64,000 bases of DNA from positions 6,014,001 through 6,078,000 of the forward strand of contig NZ_CP107836.1 of the NCBI RefSeq assembly GCF_036346615.1, written 5' to 3'. This stretch comes from Streptomyces sp. NBC_00523 (GTDB lineage Bacteria > Actinomycetota > Actinomycetes > Streptomycetales > Streptomycetaceae). Made by a program: the position numbers and the translations under genes. The notes beneath the pieces are model-generated. The model searched no databases. It was not told where the DNA came from and was given only the letters and a program-made list of their open reading frames with translations. This document shows positions 23,387 through 33,843 of this stretch, in pieces (position 1 is the stretch's first letter; each line of letters opens with the position of its first letter).

Positions 23387-25771
23387 ATGGGCGTTACCGG
23401 TTCCCCCACCAACATCAACCAGGGCAGCCGCACCAAGGGCGGCATCGGCGAGTCCACGCTGCGCCCCGACGGCATCCTGAAGGTCACCGGCGAGTTCGCG
23501 TACTCCTCGGACATGTGGCACGAGGACATGCTCTGGGGCCACACCCTGCGCTCCACCGTCGCGCACGCCGAGATCGTCTCCATCGACGTCTCCGAGGCGC
23601 TGGCCACCTCCGGCGTCTACGCGGTCCTCACCTACGACGACCTGCCCGCCGCGATGAAGAACTACGGCCTGGAGATCCAGGACACCCCCGTCCTCGCCCA
23701 CGGCCGGGTCCGCCACCACGGCGAGCCCGTCGCGCTCGTCGCCGCCGACCACCCGGAGACGGCCCGCCGCGCCGCCGCGAAGATCCGGATCGACTACCGC
23801 GAGCTGCCCGTCGTCACCGACGAGGCGTCCGCGACCGCGCCCGGCGCCCCCCTCATCCACGAGGGCCGCGACGACCACCACATCGGCCACGTGCCGCACC
23901 CCAACATCGTCCACCGCCAGCCCATCGTCCGCGGCGACGCGGACGCGGCCGAGGCCCGGGCCGACGTCATCGTCAAGGGCGACTACTACTTCGGCATGCA
24001 GGACCAGGCGTTCCTGGGCCCCGAGTCCGGCCTCGCCGTACCCGCCGAGGACGGCGGTGTCGACCTGTACGTGGCGACCCAGTGGCTCCACTCCGACCTG
24101 CGCCAGATCGCGCCCGTCCTCGGCCTGCCCGAGGACAAGGTCCGCATGACGCTCTCCGGCGTCGGCGGCGCCTTCGGCGGGCGCGAGGACCTGTCGATGC
24201 AGATCCACGCCTGCCTGCTCGCGCTGCGCACCGGCAAGCCCGTCAAGATCGTCTACAACCGCTTCGAGTCCTTCTTCGGGCACGTCCACCGCCACCCGGC
24301 CCGCCTCCACTACGAGCACGGCGCCACCCGCGACGGCAAGCTCACGCACATGAGGTGCCGCATCGTCCTCGACGGCGGCGCCTACGCCTCCGCGTCCCCG
24401 GCCGTCGTCGGCAACGCCTCCTCGCTGGCCGTCGGCCCGTACGTCATCGAGGACGTCGACATCGAGGCGATCGCGCTCTACACCAACAACCCCCCGTGCG
24501 GCGCCATGCGCGGCTTCGGCGCCGTCCAGGCGTGCTTCGCCTACGAGGCGCAGATGGACAAGCTGGCCGCGCAGCTGGACATGGACCCGGTCGAGTTCCG
24601 GCAGCTCAACGCCATGGAGCAGGGCACCCTGCTGCCGACCGGGCAGGCGGTCGACTCGCCCGCCCCGGTCGCCGAACTGCTGCGCCGCGTCAAGGCCATG
24701 CCGCTGCCGCCCGAGCGCCAGTGGGAGAGCGCCGGCGAGCACGCCGACGTCCGCGCCCTGCCCGGCGGCCTGTCCAACACCACGCACGGCGAGGGCGTCG
24801 TGCGCGGCATCGGCTACGCGGTCGGCCTGAAGAACGTCGGCTTCTCCGAGGGCTTCGACGACTACTCCACCGCCCGGGTCCGGATGGAGGTCATCGGCGG
24901 CGAGCCCGTCGCGACCGTCCACACCGCCATGGCCGAGGTCGGGCAGGGCGGCGTCACGGTGCACGCCCAGATCGCCCGTACCGAACTCGGCGTCGCCCAG
25001 GTCACCATCCACCCCGCCGACACGCAGGTGGGCTCCGCCGGATCGACCTCCGCGTCCCGTCAGACGTACGTCACCGGCGGCGCGGTCAAGAACTCCTGCG
25101 AGGCCGTCCGCGAACAGCTCCTGGAGCTCGGCCGCCGCAAGCTCGGCACCTACCACCCCGCCTGGGCGACCGCCGAACTCCTCCTGGAGGGCGGCAAGGT
25201 CGTCACCGACGGCGGAGAGGTGCTGGCGGACATCGCGGACGTCCTGGAGGACGAGGCGATCGACGTCGAGCTGGAGTGGCGCCACCGGCCCACCGAGCCC
25301 TTCGACCTGCGCACCGGACAGGGCAACGGCCACGTCCAGTACTCCTTCGCCGCGCACCGCGCGGTGGTCGAGGTCGACACCGAGCTCGGCCTGGTCAAGG
25401 TCATCGAACTGGCCTGCGCCCAGGACGTCGGCAAGGCGCTCAACCCGCTGTCGGTCGTCGGCCAGATCCAGGGCGGCACCATCCAGGGGATGGGCATCGC
25501 CGTCATGGAGGAGATCATCGTCGACCCGGTGACCGCGAAGGTGCGCAACCCCTCCTTCACGGACTACCTCCTCCCCACCATCCTCGACACGCCGACCATC
25601 CCGGTCGACGTGCTCGAACTCGCCGACGACCACGCCCCGTACGGGCTGCGCGGCATCGGCGAGGCCCCGACCCTGTCGTCCACCCCGGCCGTCCTCGCGG
25701 CGATCCGGAACGCAACGGGTCTGGAGCTCGACCGGACGCCGGTCCGGCCGGAACACCTCACCGGCGTCTGA
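23387..25771 (+). CDS. xdhA: Xanthine dehydrogenase, molybdopterin-binding subunit
   Basis: 794 residues, the length of bacterial large subunits. Seen motifs: the N-terminal Ald_Xan_dh domain, QDQAFLGPESG, GVGGAFGGRED, CGAMRGFGAVQ and the C-terminal RGIGEAPTLSSTPAV with the conserved catalytic Glu. It hydroxylates hypoxanthine or xanthine at the Mo centre. Last structural subunit of the operon, four bases after the iron-sulfur subunit gene; followed by tandem hairpins and the permease gene. Confidence 0.92.
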   Translation: MGVTGSPTNINQGSRTKGGIGESTLRPDGILKVTGEFAYSSDMWHEDMLWGHTLRSTVAHAEIVSIDVSEALATSGVYAVLTYDDLPAAMKNYGLEIQDTPVLAHGRVRHHGEPVALVAADHPETARRAAAKIRIDYRELPVVTDEASATAPGAPLIHEGRDDHHIGHVPHPNIVHRQPIVRGDADAAEARADVIVKGDYYFGMQDQAFLGPESGLAVPAEDGGVDLYVATQWLHSDLRQIAPVLGLPEDKVRMTLSGVGGAFGGREDLSMQIHACLLALRTGKPVKIVYNRFESFFGHVHRHPARLHYEHGATRDGKLTHMRCRIVLDGGAYASASPAVVGNASSLAVGPYVIEDVDIEAIALYTNNPPCGAMRGFGAVQACFAYEAQMDKLAAQLDMDPVEFRQLNAMEQGTLLPTGQAVDSPAPVAELLRRVKAMPLPPERQWESAGEHADVRALPGGLSNTTHGEGVVRGIGYAVGLKNVGFSEGFDDYSTARVRMEVIGGEPVATVHTAMAEVGQGGVTVHAQIARTELGVAQVTIHPADTQVGSAGSTSASRQTYVTGGAVKNSCEAVREQLLELGRRKLGTYHPAWATAELLLEGGKVVTDGGEVLADIADVLEDEAIDVELEWRHRPTEPFDLRTGQGNGHVQYSFAAHRAVVEVDTELGLVKVIELACAQDVGKALNPLSVVGQIQGGTIQGMGIAVMEEIIVDPVTAKVRNPSFTDYLLPTILDTPTIPVDVLELADDHAPYGLRGIGEAPTLSSTPAVLAAIRNATGLELDRTPVRPEHLTGV

Positions 25772-25773
25772 CC

Positions 25774-25805
25774 GGGGCTCCGCCCCCACCGCTCTCCGGG
25801 CGGTG
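25774..25805 (+). terminator. Tandem short hairpins after xdhA
   Basis: GGGGC-TCC-GCCCC (25774-25786) is followed at once by CACCG/CGGTG (25787-25791 with 25801-25805). The 270-bp gap up to the permease gene shows no other clear feature besides a probable promoter region near its AT-richer end (25980-26000). Confidence 0.45.
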
Positions 25806-26041
25806 CGTGCCACCGGCGAACGTCACACTTCCCGGCCCGCACCGCCCGGAGGCCCAGGGTCCCGCCCCGCTCGCGGCCCCGAACCCCCCGCACCGGAACA
25901 GCACCACCCGTTCCGTTCCCTCCTGCATGAACAGTTCGTCTCGGGCCGTCCCCCGGGTCGTGCCGCCAGCGCAGTCATCCCAAATCCCGCATCTTGATTC
26001 TTCATCGCGGGTGCCCCTGTGAACCTTGGGAGTCAGGCATC

Positions 26042-27499
26042 ATGACCCAGCAGTCAGTGCAGCCGAAGACCGGTGCGGAGGACGCGGGCCCCGGCTCGCG
26101 CGTCCCCGCCGGCAGATCGTGGCTCGACCGGTACTTCCACATATCCGACCGCGGTTCGACCGTGGCCCGGGAAGTGCGCGGCGGCGTCACGACCTTCATG
26201 GCCATGGCGTACATCCTTCTGCTCAACCCGCTGATCCTCGGCGGCAAGGACGTCGACGGCAATCTGCTCAGCCAGCCCGCCCTGATCACCGCCACCGCGC
26301 TCGCGGCGGCCGTGACCACCCTGCTCATGGGCTTCGTCGGCAAGGTCCCGCTCGCGCTCGCCGCGGGCCTCAGCGTCTCCGGCGTCCTGTCCTCGCAGGT
26401 CGCCCCCGAAATGACCTGGCCGCAGGCCATGGGCATGTGCGTGATGTACGGCGTGGTGATCTGCCTCCTGGTGGTCACCGGTCTGCGCGAGCTGATCATG
26501 AACGCGATCCCGCTTCCTCTGAAGCACGGCATCACCATGGGCATCGGCCTGTTCATCGCCCTGATCGGGCTCTACAAGGCCGGCTTCGTCGGCAAGGGCA
26601 CCGCGACCCCGGTGACCCTCGGCCCCGCCGGTGAACTCGCCGGCTGGCCGGTCCTCGTCTTCGCGGTCACCCTGCTGCTGATCTTCATGCTCCAGGCCCG
26701 CAACATCCCCGGCGCGATCCTCATCGGCATTGTCGTCGGCACCGTGGTCGCCTTCGTGATCAACAAGGTCGCGGACGTAGACCCGAAGATCTGGAGCAGC
26801 GGCCCGCCGGAGCTCAAGGGCTCCGCGGTCTCCTCACCGGATTTCTCGCTCTTCGGCGACGTCGACTTCGGCGGCTGGGGCGACGTCGGCGCGATGACCG
26901 TCGGCTTCATCGTCTTCACCCTGGTGCTCGCCGGCTTCTTCGACGCGATGGCCACCATCATCGGTGTCGGTACGGAGGCCGGTCTCGCCGACGACAAGGG
27001 CCGCATGCCGGGCCTGTCGAAGGCGCTGTTCATCGACGGCGCCGGCGGGGCCATCGGCGGTGTCGCCGGGGGTTCCGGGCAGACGGTCTTCGTGGAGTCC
27101 GCGACCGGCGTCGGCGAGGGGGCCAGGACCGGTCTGGCCTCCGTCGTCACCGGCCTGTTCTTCGCCGCCTGCCTCTTCTTCACCCCGCTCACCGCGATCG
27201 TGCCCGCCGAGGTGGCCTCCGCCGCTCTCGTCGTCATCGGCGCGATGATGATGCAGAACGCCCGGCACGTGGACTGGAGCGACCGCTCCGTGGCCATCCC
27301 GGTGTTCCTGACGGTGGTCCTGATGCCGTTCACGTACACCATCACCACCGGTGTGGCGGCGGGCGTCATCTCGTACGTCGCCATCAAGGCCGCCCAGGGC
27401 CGGGCCCGCGAGGTCGGCGCGTTCATGTGGGGCCTGACGGTGATCTTCGTCGTCTACTTCGCCCTGCACCCGATCGAGAGCTGGCTCGGCGTCAGCTGA
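26042..27499 (+). CDS. NCS2/AzgA-type purine permease
   Basis: 485 residues from ATG 26042; the longer open frame upstream has no supporting ribosome site. The protein is an integral membrane carrier with about 12-14 hydrophobic segments. AzgA-family signatures are visible: AGFFDAMATIIGVGTEAGL, then ALFIDGAGGAIGGVAGGSGQ and TVFVESATGVGEGARTGL. AzgA members import hypoxanthine, guanine or adenine with protons. Placement between xanthine dehydrogenase and its maturation factor fits uptake of the substrate for the pathway. Confidence 0.9.
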   Translation: MTQQSVQPKTGAEDAGPGSRVPAGRSWLDRYFHISDRGSTVAREVRGGVTTFMAMAYILLLNPLILGGKDVDGNLLSQPALITATALAAAVTTLLMGFVGKVPLALAAGLSVSGVLSSQVAPEMTWPQAMGMCVMYGVVICLLVVTGLRELIMNAIPLPLKHGITMGIGLFIALIGLYKAGFVGKGTATPVTLGPAGELAGWPVLVFAVTLLLIFMLQARNIPGAILIGIVVGTVVAFVINKVADVDPKIWSSGPPELKGSAVSSPDFSLFGDVDFGGWGDVGAMTVGFIVFTLVLAGFFDAMATIIGVGTEAGLADDKGRMPGLSKALFIDGAGGAIGGVAGGSGQTVFVESATGVGEGARTGLASVVTGLFFAACLFFTPLTAIVPAEVASAALVVIGAMMMQNARHVDWSDRSVAIPVFLTVVLMPFTYTITTGVAAGVISYVAIKAAQGRAREVGAFMWGLTVIFVVYFALHPIESWLGVS

Positions 27500-27532
27500 T
27501 CCGCCGCCCCACTCACCCGCAAGGAGACCGAG

Positions 27533-28684
27533 ATGCTGGACATCGCCGAAGAGCTCGACCGCTGGGCCGGGCAGGGACGCGATTTCGCCGTGGCCACCGT
27601 CGTCGCCGTCGGCGGCAGCGCGCCCCGCCAGCCGGGGGCCGCGCTCGCCGTCGACCGCGACGGCACGGCGATCGGCTCGGTCTCCGGCGGGTGCGTGGAG
27701 GGGGCCGTGTACGAGCTGTGCCAGGAGGCGCTGGAGGACGGCCTGACCCGCCTCGAACGCTTCGGCTACAGCGACGAGGACGCCTTCGCGGTCGGCCTGA
27801 CCTGCGGCGGCGTCATCGACATCCTGGTGACCCCGGTCCGGGCGGACGACCCCGCCCGCCCGGTGTACGCCGCCGCGCTCGCCGCCGCCGTACGGGGGGA
27901 GGCGGCGGCGGTCGCCCGGATCACCGACGGGCCCGCCGAACTCCTCGGCCGGCCGCTCCTGGTGCACCCCGACGGCCGTTACGAGGGCGGGCTCGGCGGA
28001 CACCCCGAGCTGGACCGCACCGCGGTCGCCGAGACCCGCGCCCTGCTGGACCAGGGCCGCACCGGCACCCTCACCATCGGCGCCGACGGCTCGCGCTGCG
28101 GGCAGCCCCTCACGCTGCTCGTGGAGTCCAGCGTGCCGCCGCCCCGGATGATCGTGTTCGGGGCCATCGACTTCGCCTCGGCCCTGGTCCGGGCCGGCAA
28201 GTTCCTCGGCTACCACGTCACGGTGTGCGACGCGCGGCCCGTCTTCGCGACGAAGGCCCGCTTCCCGGACGCGGACGAGCTGGTCGTGGACTGGCCGCAC
28301 CGCTATCTGGCCGGAACCGCGGTGGACGCGCGCACGGTCCTGTGCGTCCTCACGCACGACGCCAAGTTCGACGTGCCCCTGCTGGAGGCGGCGCTCAAGC
28401 TGCCCGTCGCGTACGTCGGCGCGATGGGCTCCCGCCGCACCCACCTCCAGCGCAACGAACGGCTGCGCGAGGCCGGGGTCACCGAGCTGGAGCTGGCCCG
28501 CCTGCACTCGCCGATCGGGCTCGACCTCGGAGCCCGTACGCCGGAGGAGACGGCCCTGTCGATCGCCGCCGAGATCGTCGCGGCCCGGCGCGGCGGCAGC
28601 GGCGCCCCGCTGACCGGCGCGCACACCCCGATCCACCACCCGGGCGGGCTGCCCCCGGCGGGGCGCATCGGCTCGGTGGCCTGA
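27533..28684 (+). CDS. XdhC/CoxI-family molybdenum cofactor maturation protein
   Basis: 383 residues. The N-terminal XdhC_CoxI domain begins with VVAVGGSAPRQPGAALAV and SVSGGCVEGAVYE, with a second Cys in GLTCGGVIDILV. The C-terminal Rossmann domain has VFGAIDFASALVRAGKFLGY. XdhC binds Moco, promotes its sulfuration and inserts it into xanthine dehydrogenase. It follows the permease gene by 33 bases, with AAGGAG before the ATG, so it likely shares that transcript and completes the purine block. Confidence 0.9.
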   Translation: MLDIAEELDRWAGQGRDFAVATVVAVGGSAPRQPGAALAVDRDGTAIGSVSGGCVEGAVYELCQEALEDGLTRLERFGYSDEDAFAVGLTCGGVIDILVTPVRADDPARPVYAAALAAAVRGEAAAVARITDGPAELLGRPLLVHPDGRYEGGLGGHPELDRTAVAETRALLDQGRTGTLTIGADGSRCGQPLTLLVESSVPPPRMIVFGAIDFASALVRAGKFLGYHVTVCDARPVFATKARFPDADELVVDWPHRYLAGTAVDARTVLCVLTHDAKFDVPLLEAALKLPVAYVGAMGSRRTHLQRNERLREAGVTELELARLHSPIGLDLGARTPEETALSIAAEIVAARRGGSGAPLTGAHTPIHHPGGLPPAGRIGSVA

Positions 28685-28793
28685 AGTAGCCCTCGGAGGC
28701 GAGGCGTCCACCACCGGCGGTTAGCCGCCACGGCACATTCGCGCCAGGCGCGGACCGTCCCACGGCGGCCGGATTACCGGTAGATCATCACCC

Positions 28794-31700
28794 ATGACTT
28801 TCTCCCCCTCCACCGCGACCGGCCGGGCGAGACCCGCACGCGCCGGGCGACGCACCCTCGTCATAGCCACCGCCGCGGCCCTGATGAGCGGCGCGCTGCT
28901 GCCCGTCACGGGCGCCGCGTACGCCGCCCCCGCTTCCCCCACCGCGGCAACCACCCCCGCCGCGGGGCCCGTTCACCGCTACGACATCACCCTCGTCACC
29001 GGTGACGTCGTCCACTACGCCGACGGCGCGGGCCACCAGGACACCGTCACCGTGGACCGCCCCGAGGGCGCGACCGGCGGCGTCCACGTCCAGCAGGCCG
29101 GGGACGACATCTACGTCCTGCCCGACGAGGCGCAGAGCCTCCTCGCGGCCGGGAAGCTGGACCGCCGCCTCTTCAACGTCTCGGCGCTCGCGAAGATGGG
29201 CTACGACGACAAGAGGACCGGCGGCATCCCGCTGATCGCCACCTACCCCGCGGCCAAGGCCCGTTCGCTGCCCGTCGCCCCGCAGGGCAGCAGGACCGTC
29301 CGGCAGCTGGAGTCCATCCACGGCGCCGCCCTCAAGGCCGGCAAGGACACCGCCCGCGCCTTCTGGAACGACATCGCGCGCACCGCCACGGCCCGTTCGC
29401 TGGACAACGGCATCGCCAAGCTCTGGCTCGACGGCCGCGCCGAGGCCGCGCTCAAGGACTCGGTGCCGCAGATCAACGCCCCGCAGGCCTGGGCCGAGGG
29501 CTACGACGGCAAGGGCATCAAGGTCGCTGTCCTGGACACCGGCATCGACGAGGACCACCCGGACGTCAAGGACCGCATCCTGGAGACGAAGAGCTTCGTC
29601 CCGGGTGAGGAGGTGGACGACAAGAACGGCCACGGCACGCACGTCGCCTCCACCATCGCCGGCTCCGGCGCCGCGTCCGACGGCGTCAACAAGGGCGTCG
29701 CACCCGAGGCCGGACTGCTCGTCGGCAAGGTCCTCAGCAACGAGGGCTCCGGCGCCGACTCCGGCATCATCGAGGCCATGGAGTGGGCCAAGGCGGAGGG
29801 CGCCGACGTCGTCTCCATGAGCCTCGGCTCCCCGGTCGCCGACGACGGCACCGACCCCATGTCCCAGGCCGTCAACACCCTCTCCGCGGACGGCGGCCCG
29901 CTCTTCGTGATCGCCGCGGGCAACGCGTACGGCGCGGGCACCATCGGCTCGCCCGGCTCCGCCGACAAGGCGCTCACCGTCGCCGCCGTCGACAAGCAGG
30001 ACGGCCGCGCCGACTTCTCGTCCATGGGCCCGCTGGTGCGCAGCTACGGCCTGAAGCCGGACCTGTCCGCGCCCGGCGTCGACATCAACGCCGCCGCGTC
30101 GCAGTCCGTCCCCGGCATCGAGGGCATGTACCAGTCGATGTCCGGTACGTCGATGGCCACCCCGCACGTCGCGGGCGCCGCCGCCATCGTCAAGCAGCGC
30201 CACCCCGACTGGTCCGGCCAGCGCATCAAGGACGCGCTGATGACCTCGTCCAAGGTGCTGCCCGACTACACCCCGTACGAGCAGGGCACCGGCCGCCTCG
30301 ACGTGAAGGCCGCCATCGACACCACCATCGAGGCCACGGGCTCCGTCGAGGTCGCCGCGTACGACTGGCCGCACAGTGCCTCCGACCCGGTCGCCGAACG
30401 CACCGTCACCTACCGCAACACCGGCACCGCCGACGTCACCCTCGACCTGGCGACGGACAGCGACTCGGACGCGTACACGCTGTCCGTCAAGCAGCTGACC
30501 GTCCCGGCCGGTTCGACCGCCGAGGCCGTCCTCACGCTCGACCCGTCGAAGGTCGACGCGGGCACCACGTTCTCCGGCCAGGTGATCGCCAAGGACGCGT
30601 CCGGCGCCGTCGTCGCGCACACCGGCTTCGCGCTCACCAAGGAGCAGGAGCTCTACGACCTGACGCTCCGGCTCCGCGACCGCTCCGGCAAGCCCATGGA
30701 CGGCACCGTCGTCCTCGGCGCCCTCGGCGACCCGAACCTGTCGCCGATCGCGGTGTCGGGCGACACCACGCTGAGGCTGCCCCCGGGCAACTACACCGCC
30801 TGGGCCGCCGCCGACGTCAAGGGCGACACCGCGGACTCCAAGGCCGTCGTCTTCCTCGCGGCCCCCGAGATCATCCTGAACAAGCCGGTCACGGCCACCC
30901 TCGACGCCTCCAAGGCCCGCAAGATCAGCGTGAGCACGCCGAAGGAGAGCGAGACCCGGCAGCTGCGCTACGACATGGCCCGCACCTCACCGGACGGCAC
31001 CGTCCTGCGCGACGCGTACCAGATCCCGCTGACGTACGACCAGCTGTGGGCGAGCCCCACCAAGAAGGTCACCCAGGGCGACTTCTCCTTCCTGACCCGC
31101 TGGCGCCAGGGCGAGAAGCTCATCGACCTGACGTCCGACGGCCGGGACGTCCCGGTCACCCCGCAGGGCGGATCGGCGGTCGCCGAGGACAGCAGGGACA
31201 AGCTCCGCAGCGTCTTCGCGGGCAACGGCTCCGCCGCCGACTACAAGCGCGTGGACGCCAAGGGCATGGCCGTGGTCATCCGCGCCAGTGACACGGTGTC
31301 CCCGGCCGACCGCGCCGCAGCCGCGGTCGCCGCAGGCGCCAAGGCGCTGTTCGTCGTCAACCGCGGCGACGGCCGGCTGATGGAGTCCTACGCGGACTGG
31401 GGCACCACGCTCCCCATCCCGGTGCTCTCCGTCCAGCGGATCGCCGGCGAGCGCCTGGTCAAGGCCGCGCAGCACGGCGAGAAGCTGACCGTCGAGCAGC
31501 ACAAGTACGCGAGCTACGTCTACGACCTGGTCGACCGCCACGACGGCACCATCCCGAACCGCTCGCTCGCCTTCGACCCGGCCACCCGTGACCTGGCGAA
31601 GATCCAGAACACCTTCTACGGCCACCGCGACGTCATCGGCGGCGGCTTCCGCTACGACATCCCCGAGTACGGCCCCGGGCTCGGCTTCGAGGAGTACGAG

Positions 31701-32552
31701 AAGTTCCCCGGCACCCGCACCGAGTGGGTCACCCCGCTGCCGGGTGCCTCCTTCTGGTACGAGAACCACTCGCAGTTCAACGAGGAGGGCAGCGACACCG
31801 CGCTGGAGGAGCGCGGCGGCGAGATGGACTACCGGGCCGGCTCGACCAACAAGGCCGAGTGGTTCGCCCCCGTCACCCGGCCGCGCCTGGGCACCGCCTA
31901 CTGGGGCCCGAACCGCTCGCAGTACGGCGACATCCAGTACAACATCACCCCGTGGACGGACGCCGGGGCCGGGCACTCGGGCTCCATGCCGGACAAGGAG
32001 TACGACACCGGCAAGGTGACGGTCTACCAGGGCGACAAGCTGCTCGACGAGTCCCCGGGCCGGGCCGGCTACATCGGCGACCTGCCCGACGAGAAGCTGC
32101 CCTACCGCCTGGTGCTCGACGCCTCGCGCGACGCGGACACCTGGAAGACGTCCGTACGCACCCACTCGGAGTGGTCGTTCGTCTCGGGCGCCCTGGACCC
32201 GGAGGGTCCGTACCAGGTGGACATCCCGATGCTCCAGCTGGACTACGACGTCGCCACGGACCTCGCCGGTGACGTGCGGGCCGGGAAGTGGACCGAGGTC
32301 GGTCTGTCGTCCACCACGCAGGAGTGGCTGAACGGGGCCGTGAAGGCCACGAAGGCCCGCCTGTCGGTGAGTTACGACGACGGGAAGACCTGGAGCCCGG
32401 TGTCGCTCGACAAGGACCGGACGGGATCCTGGACCGCCCGGTTCAAGACCCCGAAGAAGGGCGCCAAGGCGGTCTCGCTCAAGGCCCACGCCGAGGCCGC
32501 CGGCGGTCTCGCGGTGGACCAGGAGATCATCCGGGCGTTCGGCCTGAAGTGA
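28794..32552 (+). CDS. Large secreted subtilisin-like (S8) serine protease
   Basis: 1252 residues. A Sec signal spans ~1-45 (ends near GAAYAAP), followed by a ~190-residue propeptide region. The catalytic triad is Asp248 (VAVLDTGID), His280 (NGHGTHVAS) and Ser453 (SGTSMATPHVAGAA). The ~770-residue C-terminal part has beta-rich domains, one resembling a protease-associated segment (AVAAGAKALFVVNRGDGRLM), and probably sets substrate or wall binding. Related large S8 proteases are common in Streptomyces. It is monocistronic with a strong terminator; target proteins are unknown. Confidence 0.92.
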   Translation: MTFSPSTATGRARPARAGRRTLVIATAAALMSGALLPVTGAAYAAPASPTAATTPAAGPVHRYDITLVTGDVVHYADGAGHQDTVTVDRPEGATGGVHVQQAGDDIYVLPDEAQSLLAAGKLDRRLFNVSALAKMGYDDKRTGGIPLIATYPAAKARSLPVAPQGSRTVRQLESIHGAALKAGKDTARAFWNDIARTATARSLDNGIAKLWLDGRAEAALKDSVPQINAPQAWAEGYDGKGIKVAVLDTGIDEDHPDVKDRILETKSFVPGEEVDDKNGHGTHVASTIAGSGAASDGVNKGVAPEAGLLVGKVLSNEGSGADSGIIEAMEWAKAEGADVVSMSLGSPVADDGTDPMSQAVNTLSADGGPLFVIAAGNAYGAGTIGSPGSADKALTVAAVDKQDGRADFSSMGPLVRSYGLKPDLSAPGVDINAAASQSVPGIEGMYQSMSGTSMATPHVAGAAAIVKQRHPDWSGQRIKDALMTSSKVLPDYTPYEQGTGRLDVKAAIDTTIEATGSVEVAAYDWPHSASDPVAERTVTYRNTGTADVTLDLATDSDSDAYTLSVKQLTVPAGSTAEAVLTLDPSKVDAGTTFSGQVIAKDASGAVVAHTGFALTKEQELYDLTLRLRDRSGKPMDGTVVLGALGDPNLSPIAVSGDTTLRLPPGNYTAWAAADVKGDTADSKAVVFLAAPEIILNKPVTATLDASKARKISVSTPKESETRQLRYDMARTSPDGTVLRDAYQIPLTYDQLWASPTKKVTQGDFSFLTRWRQGEKLIDLTSDGRDVPVTPQGGSAVAEDSRDKLRSVFAGNGSAADYKRVDAKGMAVVIRASDTVSPADRAAAAVAAGAKALFVVNRGDGRLMESYADWGTTLPIPVLSVQRIAGERLVKAAQHGEKLTVEQHKYASYVYDLVDRHDGTIPNRSLAFDPATRDLAKIQNTFYGHRDVIGGGFRYDIPEYGPGLGFEEYEKFPGTRTEWVTPLPGASFWYENHSQFNEEGSDTALEERGGEMDYRAGSTNKAEWFAPVTRPRLGTAYWGPNRSQYGDIQYNITPWTDAGAGHSGSMPDKEYDTGKVTVYQGDKLLDESPGRAGYIGDLPDEKLPYRLVLDASRDADTWKTSVRTHSEWSFVSGALDPEGPYQVDIPMLQLDYDVATDLAGDVRAGKWTEVGLSSTTQEWLNGAVKATKARLSVSYDDGKTWSPVSLDKDRTGSWTARFKTPKKGAKAVSLKAHAEAAGGLAVDQEIIRAFGLK

Positions 32553-32576
32553 CCCGCTTCCGCTGAACCCGCGTAC

Positions 32577-32616
32577 GAGGCGGCCGCTCACCCCTTCCCG
32601 GGTGGGCGGCCGCCTC
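32577..32616. terminator. Bidirectional stem-loop between subtilase and MFS genes
   Basis: Perfect 11-bp arms GAGGCGGCCGC (32577-32587) and GCGGCCGCCTC (32606-32616), extended inward by CACCC/GGGTG. Convergent genes end on both sides. Confidence 0.8.
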
Positions 32617-32622
32617 CGTGCG

Positions 32623-33843
32623 TCAGACCGCCTTCGCCGCCTCGGGCCCCGTCCGGACACCGGCGCCCCACATCGCCGCAGCGCACAGCAGCGCCGGGGC
32701 CGCCGCCACCGCGCAGCACAGGGCGAGCGGCAGCCGGTCCACCAGCAGCCCCACCGCCGCCGTCCCGCCCGACGAGCCCGCGTTGAACGCGGTGTTGACC
32801 CAGGCGCCCGCCCGGGTGCGCCGAGCCGCGTCCGCCGACTCGTCCGCGATCAGGTACGCGGTCGTGAGCGCCGGTGCCAGGAACAGCCCGGCCGCCCCGA
32901 CCACGGCGATCAGCACGTACACGTTGCCCGCGAGACCGGCCGCCGCCACCGCGCCGGACAGCCCGGCGGCCAGCAGCGGCAGCCGCACCCCGAGCGGGGC
33001 CCGCCACCGCAGCGCCCCGTAGGCCAACCCCCCGACGGCGCTCGTCGCCGACAGGGCGGCCAGCACCCAGGACACCGCCGACGCCCGGTGCATCGCCTCG
33101 GTGAGGGCCACCGCCAGCAGGTCCAGCGCCCCGAGGCAGAGCCCCACGGCTCCCGTCAGCAGCACGGCCCGCCGCAGCGCGGGCACGGCGCTCAGCCGCA
33201 GACCGGGCGCCGCCGGTCCGTCGGCCGCCGTGCGGTGGTCCGGCTTCCCGCGCGGCACGGCGGGCGAGGCGACCAGCGCCCCCGCCCCCAACGCGATCAG
33301 CACCGCACCGGCCAGCACGGCGGCGGCGGGCCCGGTCACCGTCACCGCGACGCCCACCAGCAACGGCCCGGAGACGTACAGCAGTTCCTCGGCCACTCCG
33401 TCCAGGCTGTACGCGCGGCGCAGCAGCTCCCGGTCGGGGACGAGGTCGCTCCACACCGTCCGCATGACCGGGCCGAGCGGCGGAGTGCAGACCCCGGCCG
33501 CCGCGGCGAGGACCCCGAGGACCACGGGGGACGCGCCCGGCCGCCAGGTGACCAGGGCGAGGACGGTGAGCAGCACCGCGTACAGACCGGCCATCGGCGG
33601 CAGCGCGCGGCGCGCCCCGTAGCGGTCGATCAGCCCGGCACGGGCGGGGGACAGGAACACACTGGCGGCCCCGAACAGGGCCATGACGGTGCCCGCGGCG
33701 GAGTAGGAGCCGGTGGCGTCCTTGACGGCGAGCAGCAGGGCGAGCGGGGCGATTCCGTAGGAGAGCCGCCCGGTCAGCGCGGCGGCGAAGGCGCGCGCGG
33801 CGTGCGGCACGCGCAGAACAGCGACGTACGAAGGAGTGGACAC
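32623..33843 (-). CDS. MFS transporter
   Basis: 406 residues from GTG 33843, chosen because GAGGAAG lies seven bases upstream; the frame extends 14 codons further without a ribosome site. About 12 hydrophobic helices are visible in two bundles. An Arg/Asp-rich loop between helices 2 and 3 (SPARAGLIDRYGARRALP) fits the MFS A-motif, and a ~35-residue central loop separates the halves. Overall it looks like an efflux-type carrier, but no substrate can be named. Next upstream on the same strand is the nucleotidyltransferase-like gene, 148 bases away. Confidence 0.83.
   Translation of the reverse strand: MSTPSYVAVLRVPHAARAFAAALTGRLSYGIAPLALLLAVKDATGSYSAAGTVMALFGAASVFLSPARAGLIDRYGARRALPPMAGLYAVLLTVLALVTWRPGASPVVLGVLAAAAGVCTPPLGPVMRTVWSDLVPDRELLRRAYSLDGVAEELLYVSGPLLVGVAVTVTGPAAAVLAGAVLIALGAGALVASPAVPRGKPDHRTAADGPAAPGLRLSAVPALRRAVLLTGAVGLCLGALDLLAVALTEAMHRASAVSWVLAALSATSAVGGLAYGALRWRAPLGVRLPLLAAGLSGAVAAAGLAGNVYVLIAVVGAAGLFLAPALTTAYLIADESADAARRTRAGAWVNTAFNAGSSGGTAAVGLLVDRLPLALCCAVAAAPALLCAAAMWGAGVRTGPEAAKAV

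Noticed and set aside
22685..25813. A 1042-codon open frame antisense to the xdh operon
   Set aside because: High GC keeps the antisense frame open; the sequence is Val/Gly/Asp/Arg-rich without motifs, while the plus strand encodes clear xanthine dehydrogenase subunits.
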